NCBI RefSeq assembly: GCF_000004075.3 | Contig: NC_026655.2 | Span: 26,025,489-26,089,488 of the forward strand | DNA length: 64,000 nt | From: Cucumis sativus | Lineage: Eukaryota > Streptophyta > Magnoliopsida > Cucurbitales > Cucurbitaceae | Direction: 5' to 3' | In this document: positions 12,601 to 27,687 of the stretch, piece after piece | Position numbering within the stretch: position 1 is the stretch's first letter | Layout: each line of letters opens with the position of its first letter | Made by a program: the position numbers and the translations under genes | The notes under the pieces: generated by a model | What the model saw: the letters and a program-made list of their open reading frames with translations, nothing else | Databases searched by the model: none | What the model was told of the DNA's origin: nothing

Positions 12601-15600
12601 ACATCTTTATAATTTTCCTTGTTTTTTCTTTTAACATTGGCCAGGGGAACTGGAACTACTTTGCTGCTCTTCGAAATGAGAAAAGAAATCCCAAGTTGGA
12701 GGCTACTCATTTGGAAAAATCCAAGGAACTGTATACGAGGGTATCTTCTCAATTTTTTCTTCTTTTCCCCTCCATTTGGCTCTTTATTTTGTTAATTAAG
12801 TCCCAATGGTTTATTCATTATCCATGTATGGTTGAATATTTCTGACTAAGTTCAAAGTACTTTGATCACCAAAGTTGATGGAATGAAGTTCACTCATCTT
12901 ACATCATTAACTGGAACCTTTATGATTAAAAGACACATTTATTGTGTTTGTTTTGGACGATGATGGATGTATTACTTTCTATTAAAAGGAGTGTTTGCAC
13001 CATTTTCCTTTCAGAGAGAAAGGCTGTTTTTTGTGGCTTGCTTGGTGTGTAGGGTGGTTTGTGATATTTGGAGGGGAGAGGAATGGCAGTGTTTAGAGGG
13101 AGGAAAAGGGACCCTTGTGAGGTTTAGTCTTTGACAAGATTTCATGTGTTTGTTTGGGCTTCGGTTTTGAAGCTTTTCTGTAATTGTACTCTAGGAAACA
13201 TTTCCCTTGTTTGGAGCTCCTTTTAGCTGGGGTGTTTTGGTGGGCTGCTTGTTTTTTTTGTATGCTGTTGTATTCTTTCATTTTTATCTCAATGAAAGCC
13301 ATCGTTTCAATAAAAAATAACAATAAAAGAAAATAAAAGGAGTGTTTGCAACAATGAGTTTTAAAACTTTTTTTTTGCTGCATATGAGGGTTTTTTTTTT
13401 CAATGCCTTCTTTTGAAGGGATAAAGAAGTCCAAATATTTGTGGACTCCAATCTTGTAACTCAGTGGTGCCCTTGTTCAATCTTTTCCTCATTGCAATTT
13501 GGGATTCCTGTCCTTGATCTTGCAGTTTAATGGTTGATATTCGATCTTTAATTGAGCAGGTTCTGGTACAACATCCAGCTAATTTGTATGCTGCTAATGG
13601 CGCTGGGGTAATCTTGGCTGAAAAAGGTCAATTTGATGTTTCAAAAGATATTTTTACACAAGTGAGCACTCGTATTATTACTTCACACTAGAACCTTATA
13701 GGACCTGTATATTGTAAAATTATGGCCATTAGCACCTGGTGCTAACTTTTTAGCTGGTGTAGGTTCAAGAAGCTGCAAGTGGCAACATTTTTGTTCAGAT
13801 GCCAGATGTGTGGATCAATTTGGCACATGTTTATTTTGCTCAAGGAAATTTTTCATTAGCTGTTAAAATGGTATGCATTTCTACCGTGTTCACAGTTGAG
13901 TTGTAGGTGTCCTGTCCCCATCTTACTAATGAAAAGTCCTTGTCATTATTGTATCCATGAATTAATACCAACTGTTATCTTGCAGTATCAAAATTGCTTG
14001 CGGAAGTTTTATTACAATACGGATTATCAAATTCTTCTATATCTAGCTCGTACGTATTATGAAGCTGAACAGTGGCAAGACTGCAAAAAAACTCTACTAA
14101 GAGCTATTCACTTGGCACCTTCAAATTACACTTTAAGATTTGATGCTGGTGTAGCAATGCAGAAGTTTTCAGCTTCAACACTACAAAAGACAAAAAGGAC
14201 AGCAGATGAGGTGTTTTCTCTATATTTTTGGCTTAAATCTTTATTGCTGTTGCATATCTGTGGAGGATTTTTTTTAAAATTTTTGATAAGGAGGTCTGAA
14301 TTCATTAATAAGTTATCTTAATAAGGAGCTCCTATTGTAAGATATAATTAAGTTGTAAAGCAATGTAAATTATGAATTTGTTAATGGTAAAGGGTTACAA
14401 ATTATGTTACTCCATTATGCTGCCTTAATCTTTGACCCCTCACATTCACCCTTTTTGGTTGGCTGTTGCATTATTTCACTTGTTTGGCCCTATTGAAATG
14501 TATTAGGTTCGCTCAACGGTAGCAGAGCTGGAAAATGCTGTTCGTGTTTTTAGTCAGTTATCTGCTGCTTCCAACCTCCACTTTCATGGCTTTGATGAGA
14601 AGAAGATTGATACTCATGTTGGTTATTGTAAGCACTTACTGGAGGCTGCAGGAGTTCACCTCAAAGCAGCAGAACATGAAGAGCAGCAGATTCGTCAAAG
14701 ACAAGAACTAGCACGCCAGGTTGCATTGGCAGAGGACGCTCGTCGTAAGGCAGATGAGCAAAGGAAATTTCAAGTGCGAATTGTTCTACTTCATTAGTTA
14801 TATCCATTCCTTTTCAAAAACATATTTATTTGTTGTGAATGATGAATTTTTGTCTGATATTATTTGCTATAACAGTTGGAGAGGAGAAAACTGGAAGATG
14901 AGGAAAAAAGGATGATGCAACAGGAGCAGCATTTTAAACGTGTGAAGGTAGTTGTTTTGTATTATATTGTTTCTTTGATTATTTGATGTATATTATTACA
15001 GAACAGAGTTTGAAAAGGAATTTATTTTGAGTAACTGCATTATTAGTAAGCGAAGGTGTTGAAGGAATTTCGTTAAAAAACTCTTCATTTATTTATATAT
15101 CATGGCAGGCAGGAGTTTATGTTTCAATGTTCAAACACAGTTTAGTAGTTTAGAAGGAAAGATGAAGCATTTCACATTTCGTATGGTGTAATATTTTAGA
15201 TAAATTCCTTTTATTTATTTTGTTGCATAATTCGCATTAGAGCACTGCTCTATGGTTTACTTTGCATACATGCACTACACTTGGGTAGTTCTGAGTAATG
15301 CTGCACCTTTTGTCAAAAGAAGTGGATGTGATATTCTGTTCCAAATGATGTTTTTCCTTCTTGGGTGATAAGATATTCAACTGGAAACTCAAAGCTTAGA
15401 AGTATCTCATCTAAACTTTCTCCAGGAGCAATGGAAGAGCATCACACCTGCTAAACGAAGAGAGAGGTCAGAGATTGATGATGATGAAGCTGGTAATAGT
15501 GAGAAGAGGAGAAGGAAAGGTGGAAAGAGGAGAAAGAAGGACAGGAAGGGGAAATCACATTATGAGACAGAGGAGGCCGACAATGATATGATGGATGATC

Positions 15601-16114
15601 AAGAACTATACAATGAAGACAATAACATAAGTTATAGGGAGTCCCGGAGCCAAGTGAATGATCAGGGCGATGATTTTGAAGGGAATGATCAGGATGCTCT
15701 TGCTGAAGCTGGGCTCGAAGATTCTGATGCTGAGGATGAAGCGGTAATATTTACTTACTACCCCTTGAGAAAATATTAGCATCTCTGACCCTTGACACCG
15801 CCTCTTGCAACTGCACCTATTTTTTCTTTAAATTATTTTGCATCTAGGTTGGGGCAACAATAGTGTCTGATATTATTTGCTATAAAGTTTTATTAAAAAT
15901 GGTGTTCTAGGTATTTGTTGGATTAGTTTGGTTTGAGTAATTTAGTAAATTTTGGCTTTTGAAATTGCAGGGTGCACCTTCATCCAATGCCGCCAGACGA
16001 AGGGCCACATGGTCGGACTCTGAAGAGGATGAGCCTATAGATACACAGCGAGAGTCAAGACTTCAAAGAGAAAACTCCGCAGGACTTGAGGATAGTGATG
16101 GAGAAATCAGATGA
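3669..16114 (+). CDS. CTR9: CTR9 homologue (VIP6/ELF8), TPR scaffold of the PAF1 transcription-elongation complex
   Basis: There are 24 coding exons: 3669-3809, 7490-7556, 7724-7918, 8097-8197, 8680-8733, 8900-9016, 9116-9179, 9287-9501, 9573-9657, 10403-10503, 10621-10713, 11334-11402, 11530-11622, 11734-12000, 12082-12162, 12246-12404, 12645-12740, 13560-13661, 13763-13870, 13986-14210, 14507-14773, 14876-14947, 15426-15743 and 15971-16114. All phases join, giving 1077 residues (Arabidopsis VIP6 is about 1090). The protein starts MACVYIPVQNSEEEVRVALD. It has tandem TPR units through about residue 810, for example NYLANHFFFTGQHFLVEQL and YQILLYLARTYYEAEQW. A charged coiled region rich in E, Q, R and K follows, then a basic nuclear patch (EKRRRKGGKRRKKDRKGK) and an acidic tail with GLEDSDAEDE. 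In plants the PAF1 complex promotes H3K4/H3K36 methylation and FLC expression in the nucleus. An in-frame ATG at 3558 would add 37 residues, but the family begins at MA-VYIPVQN. No break is seen. Confidence 0.96.
4315..5760 (-). mobile_element. Decayed LINE (L1-type) ORF2 fragment in CTR9 intron 1
   Basis: Minus-strand translations, in several frames, give reverse-transcriptase landmarks in the right order. A KLNVEKPFNTVN-like block (family: LDFEKAFDKVNW) is followed by FRHKWRKWIECCIF. A GLHQGDLYPLS block (family: GLRQGDPLSPF) lies near 5530. Then comes QSANDTILFSSL (family: QFADDTILF) near 5340-5380, with one of the two catalytic Asp residues replaced by Asn. WQKIKLPIIEGGLTRL lies near 4900. 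A C-terminal KAFFGHIWLE block lies near 4550-4580. An A-rich tail on the minus strand falls near 4315-4345. The 5' part is missing and several stops and frameshifts are present, so it is an old, 5'-truncated, inactive copy. It is antisense to CTR9. I saw no clear target-site duplication, so the borders are approximate. Confidence 0.75.
5782..6296. repeat. Degenerate tandem duplication, two units of about 230-285 bp, in CTR9 intron 1
   Basis: Unit 1 is about 5782-6011 and unit 2 about 6012-6296. Both carry the same series of landmarks in order: a TGTGAGATTAGTTGAG block, an AACTTGG-GACTTG block, AGCTTGGAGA-GAGCTTAGCTC, a TACAATGTGTAGAA block, then GGTTATTC and a GTTTACTACAAA block. Unit 2 is longer because of a (TATACA/TACG)n-rich microsatellite at about 6170-6225. 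No open reading frame spans it. It looks like an old local duplication of non-coding DNA. Confidence 0.75.
6478..6620 (+). mobile_element. tRNA-derived SINE head (probable)
   Basis: An internal Pol III promoter is visible. TGGCCTAGTGG at 6479-6489 fits box A (TGGCNNAGTGG), and GGTTCAAGCCC at 6521-6531 fits box B (GGTTCRANNCC). The spacing of about 40 bases is as in tRNA genes and SINEs. No cloverleaf with paired acceptor arms can be drawn, so it is not a functional tRNA. The downstream part is T-rich and the 3' border is uncertain. Confidence 0.5.
6880..7120 (+). mobile_element. Possible LINE 3'-UTR remnant in CTR9 intron 1
   Basis: This stretch ends in a TTTGTATGCCATTGGCTCC, then GTACATTCTTTC series, followed by an A-rich run at about 7112-7120. 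It resembles the 3' end of the clearer LINE at 13000-13334 (TTTGTATGC then TATTCTTTCATTTT). Only the untranslated tail seems to be left and no coding landmarks are visible. The left border is a guess. Confidence 0.35.
9715..9802. repeat. Short tandem repeat in CTR9 intron 9
   Basis: Three spaced copies of a GGAA(T/C)GTTAGGATTGTTTGAG-like unit lie about 30 bp apart. They sit within the intron between coding exons 9 and 10, away from the splice sites. Confidence 0.7.
12984..13350 (+). mobile_element. 5'-truncated LINE insertion with 16-bp target-site duplication, CTR9 intron 17
   Basis: The insert (about 13000-13334) is flanked by perfect 16-bp direct repeats, AAAAGGAGTGTTTGCA, at 12984-12999 and 13335-13350. 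One frame gives the ORF2 C terminus typical of plant LINEs: GGERNGSVFRGRKRD, then SLTRFHVFVWASVLKLFCN, with one stop codon where the family has Trp. A T-rich 3' UTR and an A-rich tail (CAATAAAAGAAAAT-like) just before the second repeat complete it. The element is sense with CTR9. The intact target-site duplication suggests it is younger than the fragment at 4315-5760. It lies inside an intron and leaves the flanking exons unaltered. Confidence 0.85.
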
Positions 16115-17475
16115 GATGGCAATAGTTCAAACTGGATGCGATCATTGACTCTCAAACTTGGTTCAGGAGTTTAATAGATATCCCAATCGGGTCCTACCAG
16201 CTGCCCTTAAAGTTAAGGTGAACGGCAGCAACTTGACGGATTATTACAGCTACATTGGCTGCTTCTGCTGCCTAGCATCCAAGGCATCAATGTCTTGACT
16301 AAGCCATTTGTGATGTACGGTCAAAAGAAAAGTAAATTTTAAAAGATCTCTCTTTCTCGCCTGATGTGCCTCTCAATTTATTGAATTTGTTCTGTATTTA
16401 TGTAGTTAGTGGTTCTATAAGAACTGGAAATTAGATAGAGGACCGATGACTTGCATTCAGGACTAACACGAGTAGAGTAATGAAATTGTATTTCTTATTG
16501 ATTATTGTAATATTTACCGTTGGTTAATTAGTAGAAAAAAGAGATGGGTTTTGTTTTTCTGCAACAGGTTATTAAAGATTTTCGAAGGTTGCCTTGACTC
16601 CTAACTTAAATCTTTATTTATTTGCTAATAAATGCAACTGAAGCCAATCTTATCTTAGCCTTATTGTTGGAGACTTCAGGGAAGCGTTGTTTTATGTGCC
16701 GACAACACCAGCTCTGCTGCCACTCTGAATTTTCATTATATCGATGTCAGGTTAGTGGAAGAATTGATAAGACCATTGTTTATTTTTCCTTGCAATGCTT
16801 TACAAAATATATTTTGTTTAAATGTGGAAACGTTCCTATTTGTATGTTAAGAATTGATGATGGGCAGTAAAACTACTGACATTGAAAGTTGCAACTGTTA
16901 TAATTTTGGTACCTTCATTTTTCCTCTTTCTAACCAGCAGATTGCCTATATCTTTCCCTACTTTATGCAATTTAGTGGCTGCTGGGACAAGGCTGGGACA
17001 AGTGTAACAAAAGGGATTTTGGGGAAGTTGAATTTGATATCATCTTCCCTTCAATTGATTAATCAGTTTAGGCAGATTATTCCCATTTTTGTTCCCTTTT
17101 AGGGTAAACAAAAGTTGAATTAGCATACTTTAGATGTACATATTAATGGAATTAGATTTGATTCCCATGGCCTAGCAACATTGTCCTGATCAAAAACCTC
17201 CTACGTAAGAAGTGATGCAGAAAAGTCAACAAGTACACGAAAAAAAGATGGAACATTCGTTTAATAAACAACCCATGGCCCAATTCAACCACACCCTACA
17301 TAAGAAAAAAGAAGGGGTGAAAACTCAGCAGGGAAGTACATCCCTGGGAACAAAACAAAATTCAAATAGGAACAGCTGGGGTCACCCTGGAGAGATCAAG
17401 CACAGGAGCAAAATAACTTTAGAGAATGAAAAAGATCAAAGAAAAAAAAAATTGGGAGTTTGGGTTTAGGTGTCA
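16115..17475. other. CTR9 3' UTR and intergenic region up to the GRF gene
   Basis: The CTR9 3' UTR probably runs to about 16500. The rest holds no ORF I can support as a gene. The GRF 3' UTR occupies the right end, since that gene is on the minus strand and stops at 17476. CTR9 and GRF are therefore convergent. Confidence 0.6.
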
Positions 17476-18640
17476 CTAGGGGTTTTTGGATCTGAAAATG
17501 GGGAAGTCGTTGGAAGCTGTGGGAATGGAAATTGAGAGCCGAGTGGTGGAAACTGAGCTAGTATTTGATGATTTATCAGCGAAATCAAGCCATGATCCTC
17601 TGTCTTTTGGAGGCCATTCATCGAAGAATCGATGAACAGTCTTCTGCGATTCGTCTCTCTTTTGTTGCTTCAAAGGTTCTGTGAGGTTCTGATGAAGCTG
17701 ATAAAATGAGGATTGATCACTCTGCAAAGAGGAGCTGTTGTTCTGTTTTGGGTATAGAGAAGAACTCATCGTTAGTGGTGTCAGTTGCAATGAACTAGCT
17801 ATGGATGAAGCAGAGAAATCAGCTCTCCCAATAGCTTCAGAAGGTTCTTGTGAGAAGAAAACTTTCTCATTCACTTCCTCTTTTAGCCCACAAGTGTACC
17901 TACTTCTGTGTAATAACAGAAGATGGACAAAAGTCAGAATCTCAATATAATATTAAAACTTCAACCCCAAAGAGAAGAATATTCAATATTCTACAAACCT
18001 GTAATCTGGGTTTTTGTCGGAATAAGAACCAGGTTCAAGAAGCAAGAGGGTATTGGTGTCTTTCATTGATATACCATTCCCATTATTAGGAGTTGAAGAT
18101 ATTTGATGAGCCGGGAAGGGGCGATAGGAGAGTAAGGATGAGTTGCTGTTTAAGGAAGAAAATGTTGGATTTGAGAGGTGGTTTATGTCGTTTGTTGCTG
18201 TTGTTTTCAAAACATCCACAGGCTTTCTTGAACGATTTTTTCCTCTATGCATGTGTCTCTCACAGTATTTTGAATCTGGATATGCCTCTTTTGAACATCT
18301 CCATTTTTTCCCATCAGTTCTCCTACACCTCCCTGGCTCTGGGTCTATCTTCCTCCCCAAACTCATCTGCAAATAGTTCCATCCAACTGCATGAAACAAA
18401 AATACTTCAGAGAGAGAAAGAGAGAGAAAGAGATAGAGAGAGGGTTGCTGATTTACCAGGTTGAGGATGGTGTGGGAAGAGCTTAGAAGTGAAAGGAGAA
18501 TCCAAAGCACTTCTTTTAATACTGAAGAGAAGTTCAGGAGGTATAGGAATGCCAGAAACCATGTATTTGAAGATGAGAGCTTGATGTTCAAGCTCTTGCC
18601 ACTGAGCTGATGTGAAGGGAAACATACTTCTGGCGCTCAT
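17476..18640 (-). CDS. GRF: Growth-regulating factor (GRF) transcription factor, QLQ + WRC
   Basis: Three exons on the minus strand: 18457-18640, 17999-18386 and 17476-17905. They join in frame to 333 residues. The QLQ domain (residues about 7-44: [20 protein letters not shown], then [18 protein letters not shown]) binds GIF coactivators. The WRC domain (about 76-118) has the zinc ligands C82, C92, C103 and H106 within [13 protein letters not shown] and [10 protein letters not shown], plus basic nuclear-localisation residues. C-terminal family marks are FFDEWP and a TTRLSISIP block (family: TQLSISIP). GRFs act in the nucleus to promote cell proliferation in leaves and meristems. The transcript carries a miR396 site, annotated separately. 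Exon 1 codes for the QLQ domain and exon 2 for the WRC domain, the usual arrangement. The protein is at the short end for the family. I cannot assign an orthology number. Confidence 0.95.
18214..18235 (-). promoter_or_regulatory. miR396 target site in GRF exon 2
   Basis: On the coding strand the site reads CGTTCAAGAAAGCCTGTGGA, at the end of the WRC-coding region. It pairs with miR396 (UUCCACAGCUUUCUUGAACUG) with the single-base bulge known for GRF targets. Position and sequence match the conserved GRF site, so post-transcriptional repression by miR396 is expected. Confidence 0.92.
18412..18443. repeat. GA-rich microsatellite in GRF intron 1
   Basis: An imperfect (GA)n tract on the plus strand, CT-rich on the coding strand. 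It lies close to the intron 1 donor at 18456 and just upstream (in the transcript) of the intron 1 acceptor at 18387, so it may double as part of the polypyrimidine tract. Confidence 0.8.
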
Positions 18641-18854
18641 ACTTAAAATAGATTAAGAAAAAAAAAAAACCAAGAACCTCAAAGCGCAAGCAAGATGATG
18701 AAACCAAGCAGAGTATGGGAAAGCTCCTCTGTTTAGGTTATTACTAGAGCCCTCTGAGTATTGCTTAGTATATTTATTTCAGAGACCATTTGAGCTTGCA
18801 GAATCTTCACCCATGGATAAACTGATGGTTCTGATTATAGTCCTGCATGCCCAC

Positions 18855-18856
<2 letters not shown>

Positions 18857-18892
<36 letters not shown>

Positions 18893-18914
18893 TTTCTCTC
18901 TCTTTCTCTCTTAT
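18857..18914. repeat. (CT)n microsatellite upstream of GRF
   Basis: A long (CT)n tract with a few TTT interruptions, 215-275 bp upstream of the GRF start codon; it reads (GA)n on the coding strand. Such GA/CT tracts are common in plant 5' UTRs and core promoters and can bind BBR/BPC factors. Whether it lies in the 5' UTR or the promoter cannot be settled from sequence alone. Confidence 0.8.
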
Positions 18915-21330
18915 TGTCTGTTCAAGTGTTCATATTATGACTGCATCTCTCTGTAACTTCTGGTTGTGGAGGGAAACTGGCTTTTTTTTCTTTTCTTTTT
19001 TTTTTTCCTCTTATATTTGCAGCTCTTGTCTCTGACATCTCTACAGAAACCCACAAACTAAAGCAGGGGGAAATAAATAACAGTGTAAATACAGATTTAA
19101 GAGAATTTATTATAAAATGTGACACAAAAGAGTTGGTGTCAGAAGCCAATGCCTTAGAAGAAGAGAGAAAAAGAAAAAAAGAAAACATATATATAAAAAT
19201 ATTGTTTGTACGGTTTGAGCTTTTACTGTCTGCTTCTATCTCTCTCTCTCTTTTACTTTTTTTCAGAATTTTGCAGACTTCTCCTTCTTAGCAAACCCCC
19301 ACTTACAATTTGACCTTTTTTGCAATTTTGGAAATTTATAAAAATGAGTGATTCAGCAGGGCAGAGGCTCAGGGTCAGGGAAGGGTCTTTTAAGTTTCTG
19401 ATTTAAAGAAAAATAAAAAAAAAACAGAAACACACTCTTTCTCTTTTTATCCTTTTCCTTTCTGTGTTTCAGACTTGATACTGAAATCGCTTTGTTTTTT
19501 GTTTCTCAATTGCTTTCTTTTTACTGTTCTGTGCTTCCCTTCTACTTTACAGTTTACTACACACAAGTATTGTATTACTTTTTGGCTTTGCTGCTACTGC
19601 TCCTGCTGCTCTATCTCATCTCTTTTAACACGTTATCACTTCATAACATGGTCTCTTTATTTTTTCTATTAGGTGATTATTGATTCTTCTCCTTCCTTAT
19701 TTTGGCTCTTTTTACATTGCCAAACACTTTGGGAGATATTTGGTTTACCATTTTCATAACTTTGCAGTTTTTGGGTAAAGCAATAGAGCATAAAGACTTG
19801 TTTGTATGTTCCATCGTATTCTTTATTCCAAACATAGACTATTATAATCTATAAGTTATTATGACTTACAAATTATATAATAACCATGGACATAACCAAT
19901 TCAGTCTCCTTAGTTCGCCAACCAAACACATTAAATATAGGTCCGGTTCCACAAATCTAGACTAGACCAACTCAACTCTTGAAGTGGATGCTTTTCAAGA
20001 TCTATAACTCCTGAAGTGGTTGGTCAAAAGTAAATGTAACCATTTAATACATCTAAACACTTTTATGTGTGACTCAATTATTCAGTATGAAATATATAAA
20101 AACAACAAAACAAACAAAATATTATAGTTGTAGGAGCTTGAACAACTTACCTTTAAAACTTAAAATCGAAAATTTTTAGATTAAGAAGATAGAAGTATCA
20201 TCATATGAAGTGAATGGTTGAGATCATATGAGAAGAAGCAGATTCAACAGCAATGATAGAGAAGGAACAGTGAAAAAGAGAAAGGAAAGTAGATTTAGAT
20301 TAGATTTTGATGGAATGCATGTGGAATCGAGATCGAAAAGGGAGAGACGGTGAAACATTAAAGCATTGGAAAAAAATATTAAGTTGAAAACTACAATAAC
20401 CGAACGAGGGTGTTTGGAGAGAATTGTAAACCCTTTGAGATCCACTGTGTAAGAAATTAATAAGGTATAAAGATGACGTCTTTCAGTAGTGGAACCTCCA
20501 AACTCTTCGAATTAAACAAGGAGTAAAATTTACAACTCTCTACTTCCAAACTTCTTAAGCCAAAACACACCCCATCTCAACGCTTAATCCAAACATGAAA
20601 TAAATTTTGATTAGACTAGATTACAAATTGATTCTATTGAACACCCAATGCTTGTGTTACAAGTTTGGCACTTATAGAGAGAAGAGTGTATATGTGCAGA
20701 GTTGGTATCTGAATCTGAATGAATGGCAGGTTATTCAACTTCAACCCACATGCATAGCTTTTCAGGGTACAAATATAAAAGGACCCCACTCTCTGCTTTC
20801 AACAGAATTACTTTTCTTGTTAAAAACAACCTCCCTTTCTCTATATTTTATTTTCTTCCCATTTCCTTTCCAACTCACCATCTCTCTTTCTCACATTCTT
20901 TTCTTTTTCTTTTTTTTGTAATTATCCTTCACAACTTATCTTTCCAAGTATATATCATTTCTTCAACTTTATCAAGGTGAAGAATCGGGTTGGGTGGAAT
21001 GTAATTTTTTTCATTCAACTCATAGTTTTGGAGTTTTAATTCACAGTGATCCTAGCTAAGTTTGTTTGGGTTATTTGAGTCATTATTTAATGTGTTTTTA
21101 GAAATAAGTAAAATATTTATCATGCAATTCTTTTTATTAATATTGTTTTCATATATTGACTTAAAGATTAGCAACAAAATTAATTTAAAAAAAAAAAACT
21201 ACCTTTTTAATTATTAGTTTTTGATGAATATGTGTATTTGGTGTTTGAGTTTTTAAAATAATTTTTTTTAGTCGCAATGTTTATAAGAATAGACCCATTT
21301 GATATCTAAGTTTTCAAAATGTACTATTAT

Positions 21331-21608
21331 TTTAGGGTGTGTTTAGTTTAAATTATAAAGTGATTAATTTTGTCAAAAAAAACTATTTTGAAAAAAATGG
21401 TAGTGTTTGATAAATTAAAATAATGCATTTTTTAAAAATTCATTTATAAAATAATCTATTTTGGAGAAATCTTTAAAAACGAAATTCACATATAAAAAAC
21501 ACTAACTAAACATTAAATGTTTAAATGTTTAAATTTATTTTAAAAGAAGTGTTTAAAAGAAAAGATTAAAAAAATATCTTTTTCTTAATTCAATCCAAAC
21601 AGACCTTA
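21331..21608. mobile_element. Possible MITE-like element with imperfect terminal inverted repeats
   Basis: The left end reads TTTAGGGTGTGTTTAGTTTA. The right end reads ATTCAATCCAAACAGACCTTA, cut here as ATTCAATCCAAAC plus AGACCTTA. Reverse-complemented, the right end resembles the left (T-AGG-TGTGTTT-G-TT). The AT-rich interior has no coding sequence. No convincing target-site duplication was found, and the right end is duplicated in tandem, so this is a weak call. Confidence 0.3.
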
Positions 21609-21658
21609 GAAAAGATTAAAAAAATATCTTTTTCTTAATTCAATCCAAACAGACCTTT
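21559..21658. repeat. Perfect or near-perfect 50-bp tandem duplication
   Basis: The 50-base unit at 21559-21608 is repeated at 21609-21658 with at most one mismatch, at the last base. Both start GAAAAGATTAAAAAAATATC and end in CCAAACAGACCTT. The near-identity means a recent slippage or duplication event, or an assembly artefact. Confidence 0.9.
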
Positions 21659-22277
21659 AGTGTTTGACTTTTTAGAAATAGTTTCAAAAGTTATTTTAAA
21701 TAACTATACAACATTTTAAATAAGAAGAATAACTTTCAAAAATCATATTCTCTAGCTATTTTTTTCTTTTAATTTTAAATATTATATAATTATTTTTAAA
21801 ACTTAAACATAAAATACTTTTTATGACCTTTTAAACTTGTTTTTCAAACCTCATATACATTTGTGTTTAATAAGTCTTTGGCATTCTTAACATTTCAAAA
21901 GATTTCCAAAAATACTTTATATAAGATTGAATATTTGAGTCTAACAAAATTCGAACCTTTAAATTATGCATCGAATGAAATATTAAAATTTTAAAATTTT
22001 AAAATGATTACATATATGTCAATAGAGAGACTTAAAATGATTAAAATTTTGATACAATTAGGACATTTCGGACACTAGTGAAGTGCACAGTCTTATTTAC
22101 TTATTTTTGGTACAACAAAATGAATGATTTAGCCTAATTAATTTATATTAAAATTGTTGACTCAAGTTTTGGTAATTTGACAATTATTTAAGAAAATGCA
22201 TATAATATCTCTGGTAAAAGGAAATGTATTAAAAACTATTTTATAGGATTAATTACAAAAGATCAATGTCAAGTAAT

Positions 22278-22361
22278 GTCAGGATGGCCGAGTGGTCTAA
22301 GGCGCCAGACTCAAGTTCTGGTCTTCGAGAGAGGGCGTGGGTTCAAATCCCACTTCTGACA
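22278..22361 (+). tRNA. tRNA-Leu(CAA)
   Basis: A class II tRNA with a long variable arm. The acceptor stem GTCAGGA pairs with TTCTGAC, with one G-T pair, and the discriminator A is at 22361. Box A is TGGCCGAGTGG and box B is GGTTCAAATCC. The anticodon stem-loop CCAGACTCAAGTTCTGG places CAA as anticodon. No intron interrupts the anticodon loop. A T-run directly downstream serves as the Pol III terminator. CCA is not encoded, as expected for a nuclear gene. Confidence 0.96.
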
Positions 22362-22367
22362 ATATTT

Positions 22368-22379
22368 TTTTTTTTTTTA
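22368..22379 (+). terminator. Pol III T-run terminator of tRNA-Leu
   Basis: A run of T residues starts within ten bases of the tRNA 3' end, the standard termination signal for RNA polymerase III. Confidence 0.8.
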
Positions 22380-22895
22380 TTAAACAGTTTACATGCCTGA
22401 ATTGATCTTTACTACGGAACGAACTCCGACTAGTAGCTCATTACACAACACATTAATCAGATGAAGAGGAAAAAGAAAAGCTTCCTTTTATAAAAGCCAC
22501 ACAGAATTTGTTATTCTTACCATGTGATCTGATGTCACCTGCTTCTACAAGACTACGCTAAAAGGAAATTAACCCAAAGCTCCCATCCTCCTTTTGGCTG
22601 CTTCCATTCCACCACAGGACAATGCAAAGGCAGGGGGAGGGGGGAAAAGGAGGAATCCAACGAGAAGCCTCTCAAACCCCTTTAAAGATTATCAAACTAA
22701 ATAGACATATAAGACTTGAATTACCTTTGAGTTAGAAACTCTAGGAACTAAAAAGAAAAGAACAATTATTGATGAACTTTTTTTTTTTCTCTCTCTCTTT
22801 CGAAAATGGAAAAATAAATGAAATACACATGGGATTAAAAATACGGTGTGGGAAAGGCAAAGCCATCAAGCCGTCCATTTAAGAAATGCAATAAA

Positions 22896-22901
22896 CACGT
22901 G
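22896..22901 (+). promoter_or_regulatory. G-box (CACGTG) upstream of OPR3
   Basis: A palindromic CACGTG lies about 305 bp upstream of the OPR3 start codon. MYC2-type bHLH factors of jasmonate signalling bind the G-box, and OPR3 is a known jasmonate- and wound-induced gene, so feedback control is plausible. This rests on motif and gene identity only. Confidence 0.5.
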
Positions 22902-23127
22902 AGACCATATTCCTTCGTAATTCAAAACCCTTAACTTTTGACTGGGTGACCCACCAACCCTCCCAATCGAGATGCATCCAACGCTGAATGGCTCTTTCAC
23001 AAAGCTGCCTAACTCTACTCTCGGATGAACCCGATCATTATCCCCTCCCCCCCTTCGCCGACCAATCACACCAAGCGTTTCATTCCCCCACTTACAAATT
23101 CCTTCATCATATTTTCTTTCCCCATTC

Positions 23128-23133
23128 TATAAA
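23128..23133 (+). promoter_or_regulatory. TATA box of OPR3
   Basis: TATAAA lies 72-77 bases upstream of the ATG at 23205, in a C/T-rich promoter stretch. The spacing allows a 5' UTR of about 40-45 bases. Confidence 0.6.
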
Positions 23134-23204
23134 TGAGAAATCTCCAATTATAAACCTCTTGAATCTCGTTGTTCTCGCCAATAACTCATCGGAACTCATC
23201 GAAA

Positions 23205-27687
<4,483 letters not shown>

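Larger units (their letters stand above)
18915..22277. other. Intergenic region between GRF and tRNA-Leu
   Basis: AT-rich DNA with many short open frames but none with recognisable protein features. It holds the GRF upstream region, a 50-bp tandem duplication at 21559-21658, a possible non-autonomous element at 21331-21608, and a weak palindromic region around 19727-19930. I see no gene here. Confidence 0.55.

Noticed and set aside
16622-17102. Plus-strand ORFs downstream of CTR9 (MLINATEANLIL…, MMMGSKTTDIES…)
   Set aside because: Short overlapping frames with no recognisable domain, in what is most likely 3' flanking DNA.
19727-19930. Possible MITE with GATATTTGGTTTACC and CCAACCAAACACATT ends
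   Set aside because: The inverted ends match poorly and no target-site duplication could be seen. The internal palindrome is AT-rich and could be chance.
20607-20980. Two overlapping plus-strand ORFs of 85-104 residues before the tRNA
   Set aside because: Low-complexity F/S/L-rich translations from T/C-rich DNA, with no domain, signal or homology I recognise.
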